DNA from: Serpula lacrymans var. lacrymans S7.9
Taxonomy: Eukaryota > Basidiomycota > Agaricomycetes > Boletales > Serpulaceae
DNA: 64,000 nucleotides
Reading direction: 5' to 3'
Assembly: GCF_000218685.1 (NCBI RefSeq)
Contig: NW_006763294.1
Span: forward strand, 617,691 to 681,690
Shown: one piece after another, positions 1-13,300 of the stretch
How the letters are laid out: the number at the start of each line of letters is the position of its first letter
Position numbering within the stretch: the first letter of the stretch is position 1
Notes under the pieces: generated by a model
Told to the model about the DNA's origin: nothing
The model's database searches: none
The model's input: only the letters and a program-made list of their open reading frames with translations
Program-made: the position numbers and the translations under genes

Positions 1-40
1 TCAGCACATTACCAAGCGAGAGTTGGGGAATAGAACGTAC

Positions 41-267
41 GTGCCATCCTGGAAGTATGTAAACCGAGAGCTTCCATCGCGTTTACTGAGAGCTGTATCC
101 GATACACCGATAGCTGTACCATTCATTTCAGGCAACGCGCGATTGTGGCCTAAGACTCGGGGACGAGCATGGGCTTTCTTGAGGTTCTGAGCAACTGCGA
201 AACCGGCATCTCTACAAACGGAGAGCAAGAGACCTGAAAAGACAGACAAGAAGATAAAAGAGCGCAT
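41..267 (-). CDS. secreted protein, first exon only (possibly RlpA-like/expansin-like)
   Basis: The first ATG followed by a signal peptide is at 267 (MRSFIFLSVF...). The hydrophobic stretch ends near residue 26. A dibasic KR at about residue 62-63 is a plausible Kex2 site, followed by DGSSRFTYFQDGT. Reading stops at a strong donor (GTACGT, plus positions 35-40), so I end the exon at 41 and expect the rest of the gene left of the window; without splicing the frame stops at 1-3. Small fungal double-psi beta-barrel (RlpA/expansin-like) secreted proteins have this plan of signal peptide, KR site, then an RFTYF-like start of the barrel, but too little of the domain is visible to be sure. The family call is inference; the secreted nature is fairly safe. 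Confidence 0.5.
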
Positions 268-622
268 TGTATATTTTTTTTTTGTAGTGACTGTGGTTGG
301 TTGTTTAGGAAATGACAAGACACAAGATGAAAGACGTTAGTAGACGTTACTGACACTGATTTTTTCTCAACGCGACTCAGTTCGATGGCTGCCTGGACCT
401 TTCCGCTTAGTCAGACCAAGTCATCAAATCTCCGCTTTGTCTCCTGCCAAGGCTTTTTTGTCAGGGCCAGCCGCGGCGAATTTAGACGCGATATTTTGCA
501 ATATTTTGTCAGTGTGGCTCTGCAGTCTTCACCGTTTGTTTCCAGTGCCAGTGAACGGGGATGATCAGTCTCAGGCTCTTGGGCGGCGCGAGCGAAGCAA
601 ACACAGGTTGACCAGAGGTGGT

Positions 623-925
623 CTACCCAGTGAGCCGCAGTTCCAAAAGCTGGACTGGTACTGCTAAGTCACTGGCAACCATTATATCCTTTTGGCTATA
701 CGCAGCAACTTCCTCTGTTTCAGGCGATGATTCGGTTCTCTGCAGAACTTCTGTTTCATTTTCCGCAAAAGACTGCGCCAATTCAGTTAGAATACCGAGG
801 AGCCGTGCACATGATGCTAGACCGCACCAGCATAGCTCGTTGAACAGGTCGTCAGCCATATCGATATACTGTATCTGCACTCGGGCAGATTCATCGTGAC
901 CCTTGTACATGGAATCCTCCGACAT
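623..925 (-). CDS. hypothetical 100-aa acidic protein
   Basis: An ATG-initiated frame (MSEDSMYKGH...) with a cysteine-containing, likely helical centre (NELCWCGLASCARLLG) and an acidic, Thr/Glu-rich second half. I do not recognise a family. No intron is needed. Overlapping plus-strand frames in the same stretch are shorter and less protein-like. It could be a chance frame or one exon of a longer gene. Confidence 0.25.
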   Translation of the reverse strand: MSEDSMYKGHDESARVQIQYIDMADDLFNELCWCGLASCARLLGILTELAQSFAENETEVLQRTESSPETEEVAAYSQKDIMVASDLAVPVQLLELRLTG

Positions 926-2556
926 TGTCTTTTTTTCTGATGCTCATTGGTAAGCAGTGCTTCACAGTTTGATGTTTTGTACTTTAAGCTTTAGGTTTGG
1001 TTTTACCAGTTGATCTTGTTTACTCTACTCGACTTACGCATATATCCGATCTACTGTAGTGACGAAAAGCCCGTCGAAAAAACAAACTCGTGACGCTTGG
1101 GCGGGGAACTCACTTGCAGACTTTGGGAATTAAACTGGAGGTAGGTCACCCGACCTATAAGACATCTGACCGCTAGCTACTTCAGGTGCATGATACCGTT
1201 GCTTGCTCGTGACTCGACATACATATCAGCGCACCGCTGGGATAAATTCTCATAGGTCAGTAGTGTGTCTTGCTTTCAGTCAATGTCCTTGTAGTGCCCA
1301 AAGATCTCCTGCGTGTCGTTGTGGTTTTCTTATGCTCAACACCGATCTAAAAATTGCAGTCGGATCGAATCCGCTGAACTTTTGGGCTTCATGCAATGAG
1401 GTAGGCTCATATCCTTTTTTTTAATATTTTACCACACATCTCTCTCGTCCCAGTTCATCTACTGGTCTTTAGTCGCTCTTGTCCACTAAAACATACATCC
1501 GTGGACATCACGAGCTGTTATCATGAAATGCCTTATTTTTGTACATGCTTCAAATTCGCAAGTGTATCAAATGTGCGGTAGAGAATACATCACAAGAAAT
1601 CCCGCATTCAGGATTCTGTGTCTACCTGGCTACGTAGGGAAGCTTCAAGTTAGCGCAAGAATCGGAATGAAAGATCTATCCATCTGCCTCCCAGTGTGCA
1701 ATTTTGGAATATGCCGAAAATTCACTTTGCAGTCTAATTAATGGTGAGATGAGACCTGCTAACCTTCGGTCAGGAATGGATATAATTATATCTCGTGAAA
1801 AGCCTTTGCACTTGCACATGATCACGGTCCTCGAGTTTCTCCTATACCTATAGAACTCAACGCAAGAAGTTTTTCATTCAGGATTTCATGTCTATTTAAC
1901 TACACAGATAAAAGTATGGTCCGAAATGTTGAGAGATTTTGTCCGTGCCAGTGGGCGATATCATACTGTTGTTTATTATGATAGGTATGATAATTTGGGG
2001 AGCAAAAGCTCGCACAAAAAAGGGGATAATATTAGCATTTGTTACAGACAAAACCGCAGAGGTTGATCGGTCGGTTGGGGATCAAGTTTTGTTACAGGGT
2101 GAAAAGCATAAGCCAATGTCGAATCAGCTTGCATAATACCCGTGAAGACCATTTATGCTGAGTATAGCCCCTTCCTACGTGTCAAAAGTCCAATCTGCAT
2201 AGAATGGGCCATTACTAAGGGGAACAAAGCTTTCGAAGAGCCCCTGACTGAGGGGCGAGGCCAGAATACGGACAAAAAGGACACTGGAAAACATCTGAGA
2301 AACACCAGCTACGATCAGTATTTGCCAGTGCACATACCTCGTCAACTATATGTGCTTGGTTAGATATGTCGTTGTAAGTGATAGTGATAGTAGAGAAACA
2401 ATATTGTCCATTGCCGTATAGCTAGTTTTTTATGTGAGCGCAAGGTAACAGGCGGAATTTTTAAGCTGTGACAAAAGACTTGCATCCGCATCTAAGGCCA
2501 CAACCTATACGGCATGTTAGATTAGCTATAGTAGGAGTCGCAGCAGAGTAGTAAGC
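926..2556. other. stretch without recognised gene
   Basis: Only short frames (65-73 codons) without family resemblance are seen. Several start-like ATGs on the plus strand (1523, 2142) lead to frames that do not continue across plausible splice sites. I see no RNA gene, repeat or transposon fragment here. Confidence 0.5.
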
Positions 2557-2886
2557 TCACAAAGTCACTGGGCGCATTCGTAAGACCACAAACACCCCTG
2601 TACATGCCAACGTCAGCGTCAGTGATACACGCACAGGCCCGTAAATGGCAACATACAGGCCATCAACATAATATATCATTTCAGCATCGCTGTATGAAAG
2701 CCATTTGACGTGCTTGCTACTGATATCTACCAATAGCTCGGAGCTGTTTGCTCTGGATAAGTTATTGGTCACGGTAGTGTGAAGCTGAGCTGTGTCTTTC
2801 CCCAAGTTCGGCACTTTGCTGTTTGCTTGGAAGAAGTTCGAGAAAAGGACACATGAGAAGAGAGAGAGAAAGACGGACGACCACAT
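2557..2886 (-). CDS. small secreted or membrane protein, 109 aa
   Basis: The start is the ATG at 2886 (MWSSVFLSLFSCVLFSNF...), an obvious N-terminal hydrophobic signal. A second hydrophobic segment (VRVSLTLTLACTGVFVVL) lies just before the C-terminus and could anchor the protein in a membrane; the body between them is polar, with possible N-glycosylation sites (NNLS, ANSS). A TATA box (TATATAAA on the minus strand, 2926-2919) lies about 35 nt upstream of the ATG, which supports this being a real, tightly spaced promoter and start. No family is recognised. A longer frame exists upstream but starts with a non-ATG codon. Confidence 0.45.
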   Translation of the reverse strand: MWSSVFLSLFSCVLFSNFFQANSKVPNLGKDTAQLHTTVTNNLSRANSSELLVDISSKHVKWLSYSDAEMIYYVDGLYVAIYGPVRVSLTLTLACTGVFVVLRMRPVTL

Positions 2887-2918
2887 TTTAGTGGAGAGGA
2901 TGAGGGACAACCTGGCGG

Positions 2919-2926
2919 TTTATATA
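2919..2926 (-). promoter_or_regulatory. TATA box of the 109-aa membrane/secreted protein gene
   Basis: TATATAAA on the minus strand, about 35 nt before the ATG at 2886. The predicted leader would be only about 10 nt, which is short. Confidence 0.45.
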
Positions 2927-3622
2927 CAACGATAGTGGTTTTCCCTGTACATATTTTTGCATTAGCATGTGGATCTTTGTGCATACTTACCTACTTCAAG
3001 TCATCCATTGGCTGACCGATGACATCGTCCGAGTACTATTAACATTTCATGATGAATTCTGCACTTGACTTAGATCAAACTCGCCTTTCTGATCTTGCTA
3101 AGGTGATTGATATACGTTTGCTCTACACACTTCTGTACTGGACTCTTTGCTGTAACTTGAACTTCAAGGCACTTTATCTACGATACCGCATCTGGAAGTT
3201 CGGGTCTTTGCAGCGGAGCACCAAACTTTTGGCGCCGATATCGATGCGGGGGTGGGGGAAACGACCATGAGAACGTGAACGTGAAAGCAAACTGAGAGCA
3301 TCGAAGTACGCTTGTGTCCAATTTTCTCATAAAACCCCTTAAAGTCACAGAGCAGACCAAAATTCTGCCTAGATGTGTTAGTCGAGATTACTGCCCTATC
3401 CGATGTTAAAAAAGATCAAGACATCAGAGTCATGATTCTATGACATGTGTTAACTTGAACTTGAAGGTGTGAGATTGTGTTGACAGGTTTTGTACATTAT
3501 ATTCTTTGACGTTCCATGCAAAGTGACTCACACATGATTTTCCCGACCCATTAGAATCGTAAATAACCTTCGTTTCGTCTCAGGACCACTTTTAGAACAT
3601 AGCCAATTACTGTCAGTGATCG
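2927..3622. other. intergenic region between divergent genes
   Basis: Separates the minus-strand small protein gene from the plus-strand acetyltransferase gene, so it probably holds both promoters. No other coding signal is recognised. Confidence 0.5.
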
Positions 3623-4746
3623 ATGTCTGCATACGGCCCCATCACCACTTCGAGGACATCACTACTACCACCCACTCTCTGGGATAGTCCTCGAAAAGCA
3701 GACGCAGCATCTCCCACATTCCTATCCATCCACCATGTCAACCGCTCAGCCGTAGAAGCACTCCCCGGCCTATTCGAATACCTGCACTCCGTCTTTGCAG
3801 ATGAAGTCGATACGGGACTCTCGTATCCGCAAGAAAATGTGCGCGATCAGGCTGCTTTTGCGAACTATTTCTTTGCAGCCGATGTGCTCGTGGCGATCAC
3901 TGGCACGGGAGAGGTCGCGATGACGGAGAAGAAGGATGGGGTGAGAGAGGTTGATCTGAGCGTGGAAGAAGCCAGAGCGGGACGATCTTGGGAAGTGTGT
4001 GTGGCTGGATTTTACTACGTGAGTGGGGAGCCTGCTTTGTTATGACATCCCCTTATCGAGAGCGTGGTCTTGCAGGTGAAACCGAACTATCCCGGACGAT
4101 CATCGCATGTAAGTATTTCAGTTCACAGCCAAAGAGTAGTTGCGGGGAAGAGCTGCGGTCCGTAGTCGAAACGCGACTTGGAGCCGTGAACGGGTTTCGA
4201 AACTCCATAGAAGTCTGAATTCGTCTGATGCTAATTCAAATTCATCTCCGTCACATCAGATATGCAATGCTGGTTTTGTCGTTCCTCCAAACCAACGAGG
4301 TGGCGGTTTCGGCTCTGTCCTCGCAAAGTCCTATCTTCATTATGGCCCAGCACTAGGTTACAAAGCCAGCGTGTTTAATTTGGTATATGTGAATAACACA
4401 GCAAGCGTCAGGTGCACACGCTTTTTCAAAGTTGACATTCCCCCCTCATCCTGTAGGAGCAATGACACATAGACGCCGGTACTGGTAGTCGAATATCGAG
4501 TTCCGTACACGTTTGTCTCCATTATTTTTTATGTTGATATCTTTGCTTGATGGACCGCAATGTTGATGACGTGCTTACAGACTATGGGAAAAACTTAACT
4601 TCACGAAAGCGGGTCTGATACCCAAGGCAGGTCGCCTCAAACGCAAAGACGGACAGGAGGGGGAGGAGTACGTCGACGCGTGGGTCTTTTACAAGAGTTT
4701 CGAAGGGGAAGACCGTGGTGTCAATGCTGCTATCCTTAGCGCATGA
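3623..4746 (+). CDS. GNAT-family N-acetyltransferase, four exons
   Basis: Exons 3623-4018, 4076-4108, 4260-4411 and 4581-4746 join in phase to a 248-aa protein (donors GTGAGT, GTAAGT, GTGCAC; acceptors TTGCAG, CATCAG, TTACAG). The centre carries the acetyl-CoA-binding signature of GNAT enzymes: a beta4 segment (NAGFVVPPNQRG) leading into GGGFGSVLAKSYL, the Q/R-x-x-G-x-G/A loop with its helix. The typical C-terminal part follows (FNLVYVNNTASVRLWEKLNF, then a strand ending DAWVFYKSF). This pattern is known from many uncharacterised fungal cytosolic acetyltransferases related to yeast YIR042C/Spt10-type domains; the substrate cannot be read from sequence. The third exon runs straight into an A/B-type junction splitting the Arg codon, and the frame is intact. 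Confidence 0.88.
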
Positions 4747-7700
4747 ACTGTTAAACCACACTGAAGATATAAATACGGTATGGGGCTGTAGTTTGCTAGA
4801 AGCCCTCGTATAGCGTGTACTCACTGTTCCTCATAAAGTAATGATCTGTGGCTGTTCGAGTACCACGTAGAGAGGATGTGGATAGGGGATAAGTGCAAGG
4901 CACTGGGCCACACGATGAGTTGGGCCGCAAGATGTGATCAGGATAGGTGTGAACTGTCGACATGCCAGTGGCTTACTTTATTTGTACAGTCAGGGGCTTT
5001 GCTTGTCAGTCAGTGGCCCACCGGTGCCTGCCCATTGCGCAATCACTGTAGAACAATCGATAGGAACAACTTCTGGACTGGGAAACAAGTGTAGCACTTC
5101 ATCACACCAAGATGCTCTATGTACTGATCGCAGAAAAGGGAAGTGAGGAGCTTTTCTCGGTGCATTGTTTATCCATTATCGATGATCAAGAAACAGTCTC
5201 AAACTGTCCAAACTTGTATCCGAGCTTTAAGAGTCATAGAAGGAGCCTTACCACATCGTCAGAGGTGAGTAAACTTTCATATCCTCTCCCTCGGTATCAT
5301 AACAATGAGCTTCGAAAAAGGCTTCTACACCACAGCAAGTACCACTCGTGACTCACCTAGACCTAATTTAAAAAGCTGGGCATTGATCATGACCCGTGTG
5401 TACCATCGAGGACGATATCTTGATCACAATGATTATCATCGCCAATCCGCAGTAACTCAGACGCTAAAAGCAATCCCATTCAGCATGCCATGGCATCGCT
5501 ATCAACATCATATAGGTCCAGTTATGCTTAATACGTTCGTTGGGTGGGCCACCCGGTCACGAGGTGTGGTTATATATGGGGATTCTCCAGGGAAGGAATC
5601 CAACCTGAATGGTCAGGCGTTCAGGCCCATATCGATGCGGGTGATAGGGTGAAATAGTGACCGTGATTCGACTGGAGGGATTCTCGGAGCCGCTAGTGCG
5701 ACTTTGGTGTCTCACAGGATGCGGATGCGGGTGCGTTGGATATACGAGGAAGTTGTTAAGAAAAAACAATTAGCAAGAACGGGACGGCGGTGGAGGGCGG
5801 GAGGGCGGAGTGTGTGTGTCCCCACGCGCCACTGGTAGATCATCGCCATCTCTCGTGGATAAGCTCTCTCCACGGCGGATGTCCTGAGGAACCCATAAGG
5901 GGACTAGTGGAAGAAAGTAGCCCAGAAATGACTGGACCCTCGAAGGGGGGGGAGGGGCTGGAAAGAGATGTCTTTTTTGTTGATTAAAATCTGTCAGATG
6001 GCTGTGTCCGATGGGTTCTAAAGATCTCCACATGATATTAGTGGCTCGTGTATGTCAAATGTGACGGTAGTGTAAGTAAAGGTTTCCACCTGGAGTGAAT
6101 AAAGACAGTTATTTGATTTCGTCCGTGGATGGTACCAATCGACAAATACGTAGAGGAGAGCTTGGAGTTTCCCTCCTTCGGTCACGGTAGCCCCACCACC
6201 CTAGCTGTCAACATGGGCAACTCAGGATCAGAGCTATTCAGCGCGTCAACTTGAAGCCTGAGCGCTTCATCGCGATCCTGATAAAGCAATCGACAGCTGG
6301 TGTGCTCTGCAGCCTTTTCATATAGATCTTTATCGTATTATCGTAGCACACCAAACGGGTTCGCGTAGATGAGTGCAGCAGTCGGATATCCGCGGCTTGC
6401 TGCCAGTGGGAGGCAAAATTGATAGGACGAATAACGTGATAGAGAGTGATGGATACACTCAGACGTACGAGCAACGCGTCGACAGCTGACAGCCTACAAG
6501 CGAAGAGGCTGTCCCAGATAGCAGGGTAAACAGTGCAGCATCAGAGGATGGCTGAAGACCAACGATCGTGGGTGGGTGAGAGGTAGTAAGCGTAGTCCCA
6601 GCAGTGTAAACTTTGTCAACAGTTTAAACAGAAAAGGTCTCCCACACACAGCTTGCTGGCAAGCTGCGATCAGGGAAAGCTGGGGTTGGTTGGAATATTC
6701 CAGTGGACTCGAATGGCAAGGAGAAGACAGGAGTATATGTCACGGCAAAATAATAATGCTAAAATGATAACCGATACGCAAAGCAGATCTCGTACTTCTT
6801 CCTCAAATACGCCATTCATTGCTATGCCATCACCGCGTGCTCTCGAGGGCGCCCAGGTTACTCGACTACACCGCGGTAGGGAGTACACCATATATCAGTT
6901 AGTCACACACGAGGTTGACAGAGAAACCGGACGGGGCCCGCCGGCATTCTTTTGATAAAAGGAGGTGGGGAGGAAGGTACAGCGGAATAAACTGAGTTGG
7001 GATGCGGCTTACAGCATTGCTCGGGCACTGAGATGGGCCCGGTGACGGCAGAGGCGAGAACGATGCATAGGAAGGAAATCTGAGGTTTGCACTTATTCTC
7101 AGTATACTTTGGCCGCAATGGGACCGCACCGCGAGGAACACTATCACCGCATGATACGGGCCGCTGTGGGTATGTTGTCGGAGGAAAGTCCAAAAACAAT
7201 TGGTGGCTCGGAATGGAGGAGGCAGCATTGCATAAAACCTGCAGGATTGACACACTGGCAAGTCTAGCGTTCTGAGTCGAATATGTCAGGGTCCTAGATC
7301 GCATGAAAATCCATTCTACCGCGGCGGACATCAAATTTAAAGTAGTCAAAACAATGTGTGTGCTTATCATCCGTGGATGTTTAAGGCGTGTATGGCCTGA
7401 TCTTCCGATTTCAATCTGAGGAACTGGCGGGCATGACTTAGAAGTCAATCGAAAGGCTAGAGCTGATAGACAAGCGAGTTCTCAGTTATGTACATTTCCT
7501 TGGAAGGGGTTGCAGAGAATTGACGAAGACGTACCACGGAAATGACGATGGCTTGGTTTTTTTCTTTCTTTTTCGTTAACGGATCAATTACGAAGATGAA
7601 AGGTGCTGTAAGCCTATTTGACAGTAGTGAGAAACAAAAAGCCACGGGGCTCATCCCCCAATGAAATCGTCTGTATGATGAGCTCATGCCCCCCTCCCAA

Positions 7701-9265
7701 ATGCCTGCAGCAGCCGCCAGACTCGTGCGCCATCAGAATGGACGGAGCAATCAAAAAAAAATCAACACAATCAATCGCAAAGCCGCCCCCGAAATGATGC
7801 GGCGCAGGCCTCGCGACCTTCGCGGAGAGCGTAGCTGAAATGAGTTTGATGCACGAGGCTGCCGCGTGTGTTCCCCAGAAAACATGGCACCCTCAGAGAA
7901 GCAAGCGTAGTACGGCAGTCTGGAGTGAGCTTTGAGATCTTCAAGACTAACACAAAGAGTCATAACGAGCGCTCCGCCCTCGAGGCTGATATGAAATCTG
8001 CAGATCGAAATGGTACTTGAAGGCTTATCACAGGTATGAAATGGAGAAAGGAGCGCCGTGTTCAGATATGGGCGGCTGCTAACGGAGGAGGCTCTTTCTA
8101 TAATAATGAGTTGAAGAGTTGAGTGGAAGATCCATAGTAACAAAATGAATTGAATATAGCGCGCGATAACGAATCACGATGGCCTGCAATAGGACGCATG
8201 GCCGCCTTTCACCGCTCCTTCTGGAGTTCTTCGGGGGAAGGGAAATGATGAGTATTGTCACGAGGTGGACTATGGACCCCTAGAACCACGTCTCGCGGAT
8301 GACCTGATCTATGTGCCTGCTGCATACTGTAGATAAGCTTTTAACGAGAGCTGCGAGATCAGTTGCAGCGTGCGTGTACAGCGAAAGGACATGCAAGTAT
8401 GACTACGGTGACTAACAATGAGACGAAAGGGCTAATGTATCAGTAGACGATATCAAAAGGTGATGGCCCACAGGAATGCGAGGAGAGTAGGTGGCAGAAC
8501 GGAGATAAATAGAAAAGCGTGAAGATTTGTTGATCGTATTTGGACTGATAAACAGAGGGGAGAGACGCTAGGCGTGCCACTGAACACAGTCAGATGTGTT
8601 TCCATATCAAGACGACATGCTGTACCCGGCCTCCGTTGTCTTAAAAAAACGTGTCCAGAAAGACGTTTCCATCCGAAAGGTCTGATGCGGCGAATGTCCT
8701 CTAGAAGGAATATCCTCAGAATGGGCAAGGTTCATAACGTATCATCAATCAACCCGGAAATTGACAGATAACGCGCTGTAGGCCCTTGCGTCGATGCCTG
8801 AGGCTGTTCTACCCGTCCCATCCCCTCCAAGCACCGGGTCCGAGCGTAAATGAAACGAATGGTGCTCATTGTTTGCCACTGATGGATCGAGACAAAAGAC
8901 AGCACGCACCAGTTAGTGACAACACTCTCAGCGCTCATCTAGTACATGTGTATTCAAGTTTTTATTTCATTATATCCTACTATGCCCATGAGTGATGCTA
9001 TTGAAACATGAAATGTGATATGGCAAAAAGATATGTATGCAAAAATGAAAAGAACACCTACAACCCTCCCACCAATGCACAAAACAGGAAATGACAACGA
9101 TGTCGAAGAGGAGGGGGTATAGATAAGTCCATTAAATATGGCGCAAGTCTGTCGGGATCGTATACATTAATTTGCGAAGTCTTCGAGACGGCGCGAGGTG
9201 GATACGTCTGATAAATGAACGACTAGCAAAAACGTCGAGGCTATAATACAAGTGTGAGGATCATT
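4747..9265. other. 4.5-kb stretch without recognised gene
   Basis: Many short frames up to 181 codons (6903-7448 minus) occur, but none shows a known domain, a consistent exon-intron structure or a convincing promoter. A G-rich/purine-rich patch lies around 5785-5960. I see no LTRs, terminal repeats or tRNA. It may hold untranslated RNA or decayed sequence. Confidence 0.5.
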
Positions 9266-10327
9266 TCACCAAACGGCAGGGGTGGCGAACGCGAACATTT
9301 TCGACTTCGAAAGTGTAGGCGGTGGTATTGACTCGGTTCGTCTTGGATAACCAGGCGACGAGCTGGCCGATACAATTTTTGCGGTGAGGTCTTCGACGCC
9401 AGGGGGTGTAGGTGGCGAAGCAGAAGATGCAGGAGACGTGGTAGCCGAATTGCTGGGCGAGGGTGTATCGGGTGTCGCCGGAGGAGAATAGGTGGATGAG
9501 GTGTTTGTCGATGGTGGGGGGTATGGGGGTTTGGGTGGAGATGGGTAGCGGTGACCGAACGACGGTATTGGACTCGTACTCGTGTTGGCGGGAGGGAATG
9601 GGTTGGAAGTGGATGGCGGCGACGTCTTGGAGGAGGGAGGAAGAATGTAGGTAGGGTAAGGCCCTGGGCCCGCAAAGTCCTTGCGTACCATTTCTTCAAA
9701 CTCCTTCAAAGTAACTGGGTCCACGTTGAGCTCCCAATCGAGGTATTGGCACATCTCTCTTTCCATCTGGTTAATTTCACGTAACTGGAACATACCCTGA
9801 GCCACAATGCTCCAGGACTTATTACTGTACGTGTCGTCGCAAATGACTTTTGAAGCAATCATAAACGCGGAGACAAAGAGTCTATGACCAGAGGAGCCTC
9901 GAGCGGTGGGAAAACGAGCCTTCAAGCGCTGCAAAAGGACGAGGGCGGCAAAAGTGACAGATGCATGGAGCTTGGTGCGATGAAGGGCATAAGCGATGAA
10001 ATATGGGAGCTTAGTGGAAGAGCCAGACGTCGATGGAGGGTATTCTGGGCAGGCGAAGAGATGGGTGATAAAACGGGCACAGAGGCGGGAGGCCTGTTCA
10101 TGACCGTAGAAGGGGTCCTGCTGCCTAGACGTGGGCTGAGTCGAAGCTGGTTTCGACGGAGCCTGTGATAGGTTGTTGTAAAGTGAGAAACTTTAAAAAA
10201 GGGACGAACGGGCAAAGATACTTACCGGAGGCGCCGGGTGGTAGGCCATGCGCGAATGGGAGAGACTATGTGCGTTCCGGAACGGAGACGGGTGTTGGGC
10301 GATTTGAGGGCCATGTACAGCAGCCAT
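9266..10327 (-). CDS. Pho80/PCL-type cyclin
   Basis: Two exons, 10226-10327 and 9266-10162, with a 63-nt intron (GTAAGT...TCACAG) in phase 0, give 332 aa starting MAAVHGPQIAQHPSPF. Residues about 45-190 form a cyclin box of the Pho80-like class: ...RLCARFITHLFACPEYPP..., then TKLHASVTFAALVLLQRLK, HRLFVSAFMIASKVICDDTY, SNKSWSIVAQGMF and REINQMEREMCQYLDWEL. Such cyclins bind a Pho85-type CDK and act in cell-cycle start, phosphate sensing or polarity. The C-terminal third is a low-complexity Pro/Ser/Thr tail, probably disordered and phosphorylated. The tail frame is intact down to the stop. Family is secure; which PCL subtype is not. Confidence 0.9.
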
Positions 10328-13300
10328 TATGTAGAATGGTGGAAGAAGATGTTGTTGTTAGAAAATAGCTGAGGAAGGGAATATGAGTCAGTGGAAGAGC
10401 AGAGAGGAGAGAGCTATATAAGAAAGTGAATCCTGAGAACGGCAAGGAAGAAGGGGAAGGGCCTTCGCGAGGAGCATGGGACGGTGCGAGGACTTTGAAA
10501 GCAAGGAAACCACGCTTCGAAGATTATATCCGAAAGACATGTGTTGTGCCACATCAAAAAGGGCAGTAAATCATTAGAAAATAAATGATTAGATAAGCAA
10601 TACGCCCCGAACTGCCAACCGAGCGAAGGCTGCAACCGGAACAGCATGGTCTCTTTCGTAGACATACCCTGATTGTTGGGACCTTGCGCGGACCAGCCGG
10701 TGTGTATCAAATCCAAAAAGATACCGCCAAAGAAACGTTACAGGTCACTGGAGCGTCCCCTTGCGGACATCCACGAAACAAGCCAATACTCACCGTGTGA
10801 AATCCCTATTGGGACCTGTGTCCGTCCTCCTGCAGCCCAGCTTTTTATGTTTCGCTTCACGCCTCGAGGTCAAATGGAAGGAAGATTACGAGCAGGGCTC
10901 TTGACTAATTAGCAATGCTCGATCGAACTGCGAGAGGCAGTGGAGAAGATCACTTGCAGTCTGCTGCTGCGAATATGTAGAGTATGGGTGTTGGCGAAGT
11001 TGTAGATGCACAGAGCTGCGAAACACAACACACGGGTATATATATCAGAGCCTCAGAACAAAGGCGCTCCCTGTTCAATGGATGAGTCGGAGCTACTCCA
11101 GTCTTCGGGTTCTCGGCCCACAATCCTGTGCAGCTCGCCCATTTTCGCAAACTGACTCGCTTCGTCCGTCCGCCACGGTTCGTGTCCACCGCCTTATCGC
11201 CACCTGCTATCCCAGAATCTCATCTCTGCGATGCTCAGATGCTCCGCTGCTCATCTCAGTCCTTGCACTTTTGCGGGGCATCCATATGCATGATTAGCAT
11301 TATACTCAGAGTCAGAGCGAGCACTACGGATCGGCGAATGTCACCTTCGTACCGTAGCAGGCGGTACGGACGCTGGCTGTCTTCACCTCTCGCACTGCTT
11401 TTGCTTGAAACAACGTTCCAAGATCCGGTCATTTCGCCGAACGTTCAAACTACACAAAAACTCTGACTGAAATCAATCATTTTCATGCCGGGGCCTCGTC
11501 CTGTCTAGAATATATAGCTAACTTTGACAATCTTCGCTTTATTTTATCACAATGCACTGCTTCTCCAAACCGGTCCACCAAACATCACTTGGCCTTTGTC
11601 TGCAGTACAATCACGTTTACTATAACACCTCCTTGTCTTGTCTTCTCGAACTCTCTTTGTCAGACCAGTTCTTTGCTTGGAGCAGCCGTTTGGAGTCTTC
11701 CACTAGACGTTCTTGCTTGCAGTGTGTCCCCTGCGTTTTTCGGATCTTGTCCAATTACTCTTTACGATCCAATAACTCCACGATGGTGCTGCTCTTGCTA
11801 CTCGTGGGTCTGAACACTATCTCTTCCTCTACACTATTTCTGTGGTCCCTATATCCTGATCTGGCCTCTCCGATTACGCATGTCCCACTACTCCATAATC
11901 GCAAATGGCAGCTGCACGCCATTGATTTTGACGTAAGCATCCAACTCACGTCTCCGCTATCAACGTAAAATAGTATCCAATGCCCTCGGACTGCATTCCT
12001 AGTGGTACAACCAGGCTACTCGGGCGACATAATATATTACCTGTAACCAATACTCATCAGCGCCTCATAGTACACGCACTACTAGGCTTTTTTATGCCAC
12101 GACGCTGTGGGTTTTCACAGCACGCGAGCGTCAAGGTGTAGTGGTTACCTCTTCAAGTGTCCATTCCCCTGGTGTGCATTCGTAGACAATTGTGCGGCTT
12201 TGATGCGGGTACCACGGACGTTCAATTCAAATCCCCGTCTGTCTATAGTATCTTATTTCGCCCTGGTAAACAGCTAGCCTGTTACGATCTGCCAGTGAGT
12301 CTCTCTTGCACCTCTGCCTCGTCGTTTCCCTCCTCCCCCATCTCCCATCTGTCGAAAAATGACGTCGAGCTGGAACTGGCTAATCGCGCCAACTTCTCAT
12401 TTTAGCTTCCCGTCGGGCTTGATCATCGATCGTGACTTGCACAGGTTGTCGGTCCTCGGTATACCGGTGTTTCCTATTATATCCAGTGGGTATCAATCTT
12501 GGTTATCAATTGAGCAATTCGTCGAAACTCTCTACTACTTATACAGTTTGTAGGTTCGGTTACTGCTCTTAGTTTTCTCAAGAGTTGTGATGACAGCTGT
12601 ATCCTGCAACAGGTCCTCCTATACAGATAGTCATTTTCATGTAGCTGTTCGTTGCTGGAAAGTTAGCCATTATTATGGTCCTTCTTATCCACCTTGGGAA
12701 CTGCGGAGATTTGACAAGGAAGAATAAGATCTTTAAGTATGACCCGGTCGCAGGTAGGTGGGGAAACCGGTCACAGGATTAAGAATGGTGGCGGCATGTT
12801 GTCACCTACATTTGTACGATCCTTCGACGTGTGAGCTCACTAAAGGCTTCATTATCATCTTTCTCTCGTATTCTCTAACCACTTCTTTCATCGTTTCTCA
12901 GCTATACAGGTATCTGTCTGATAAGGTGTCATTTGCAGCCGTAATCTCGCAGATTTCCGTTCGCGCTGGTGTCATAAACAGTTTATAGTTCGACGAGATT
13001 CCTCCCCTATGTAGCTGAGCAAGTTATATTCTGCCAGTTTTGCAGTTGCTTGGGTAATCTGGTGGGTATCATCTCCCAGCATGAGAAATGATGGTGTAGA
13101 GGCACCACTAAAGGTTGACGTCACTCGTGCTTTAGCATATGCTCGACACAGGATGCAGTCTGATTTTTCCGCAAAGCCTTACAACTTTCTTCCTACTCCA
13201 TGAGCCGAACACTGACGTAGCAGGCCCGCACCCGTCGCTCGGGGATACTATCAGTCATGAACTACGGTTCCCCGAGGCGTCCATTCACCATCGCTTACGC

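Noticed and set aside
6903..7448. 181-codon minus-strand frame as a gene (a Cys pair suggested a hydrophobin)
   Set aside because: The cysteine pattern does not match hydrophobins, the first codons are not a signal peptide, and composition is irregular; likely chance.
12135..12245. Possible intron-containing tRNA (GTGTAGTGGTTACC with a downstream TTCAAATCCC)
   Set aside because: The A-box-like and B-box-like strings are about 90 nt apart, but no acceptor or anticodon stem can be formed, and the T-arm pairing fails.
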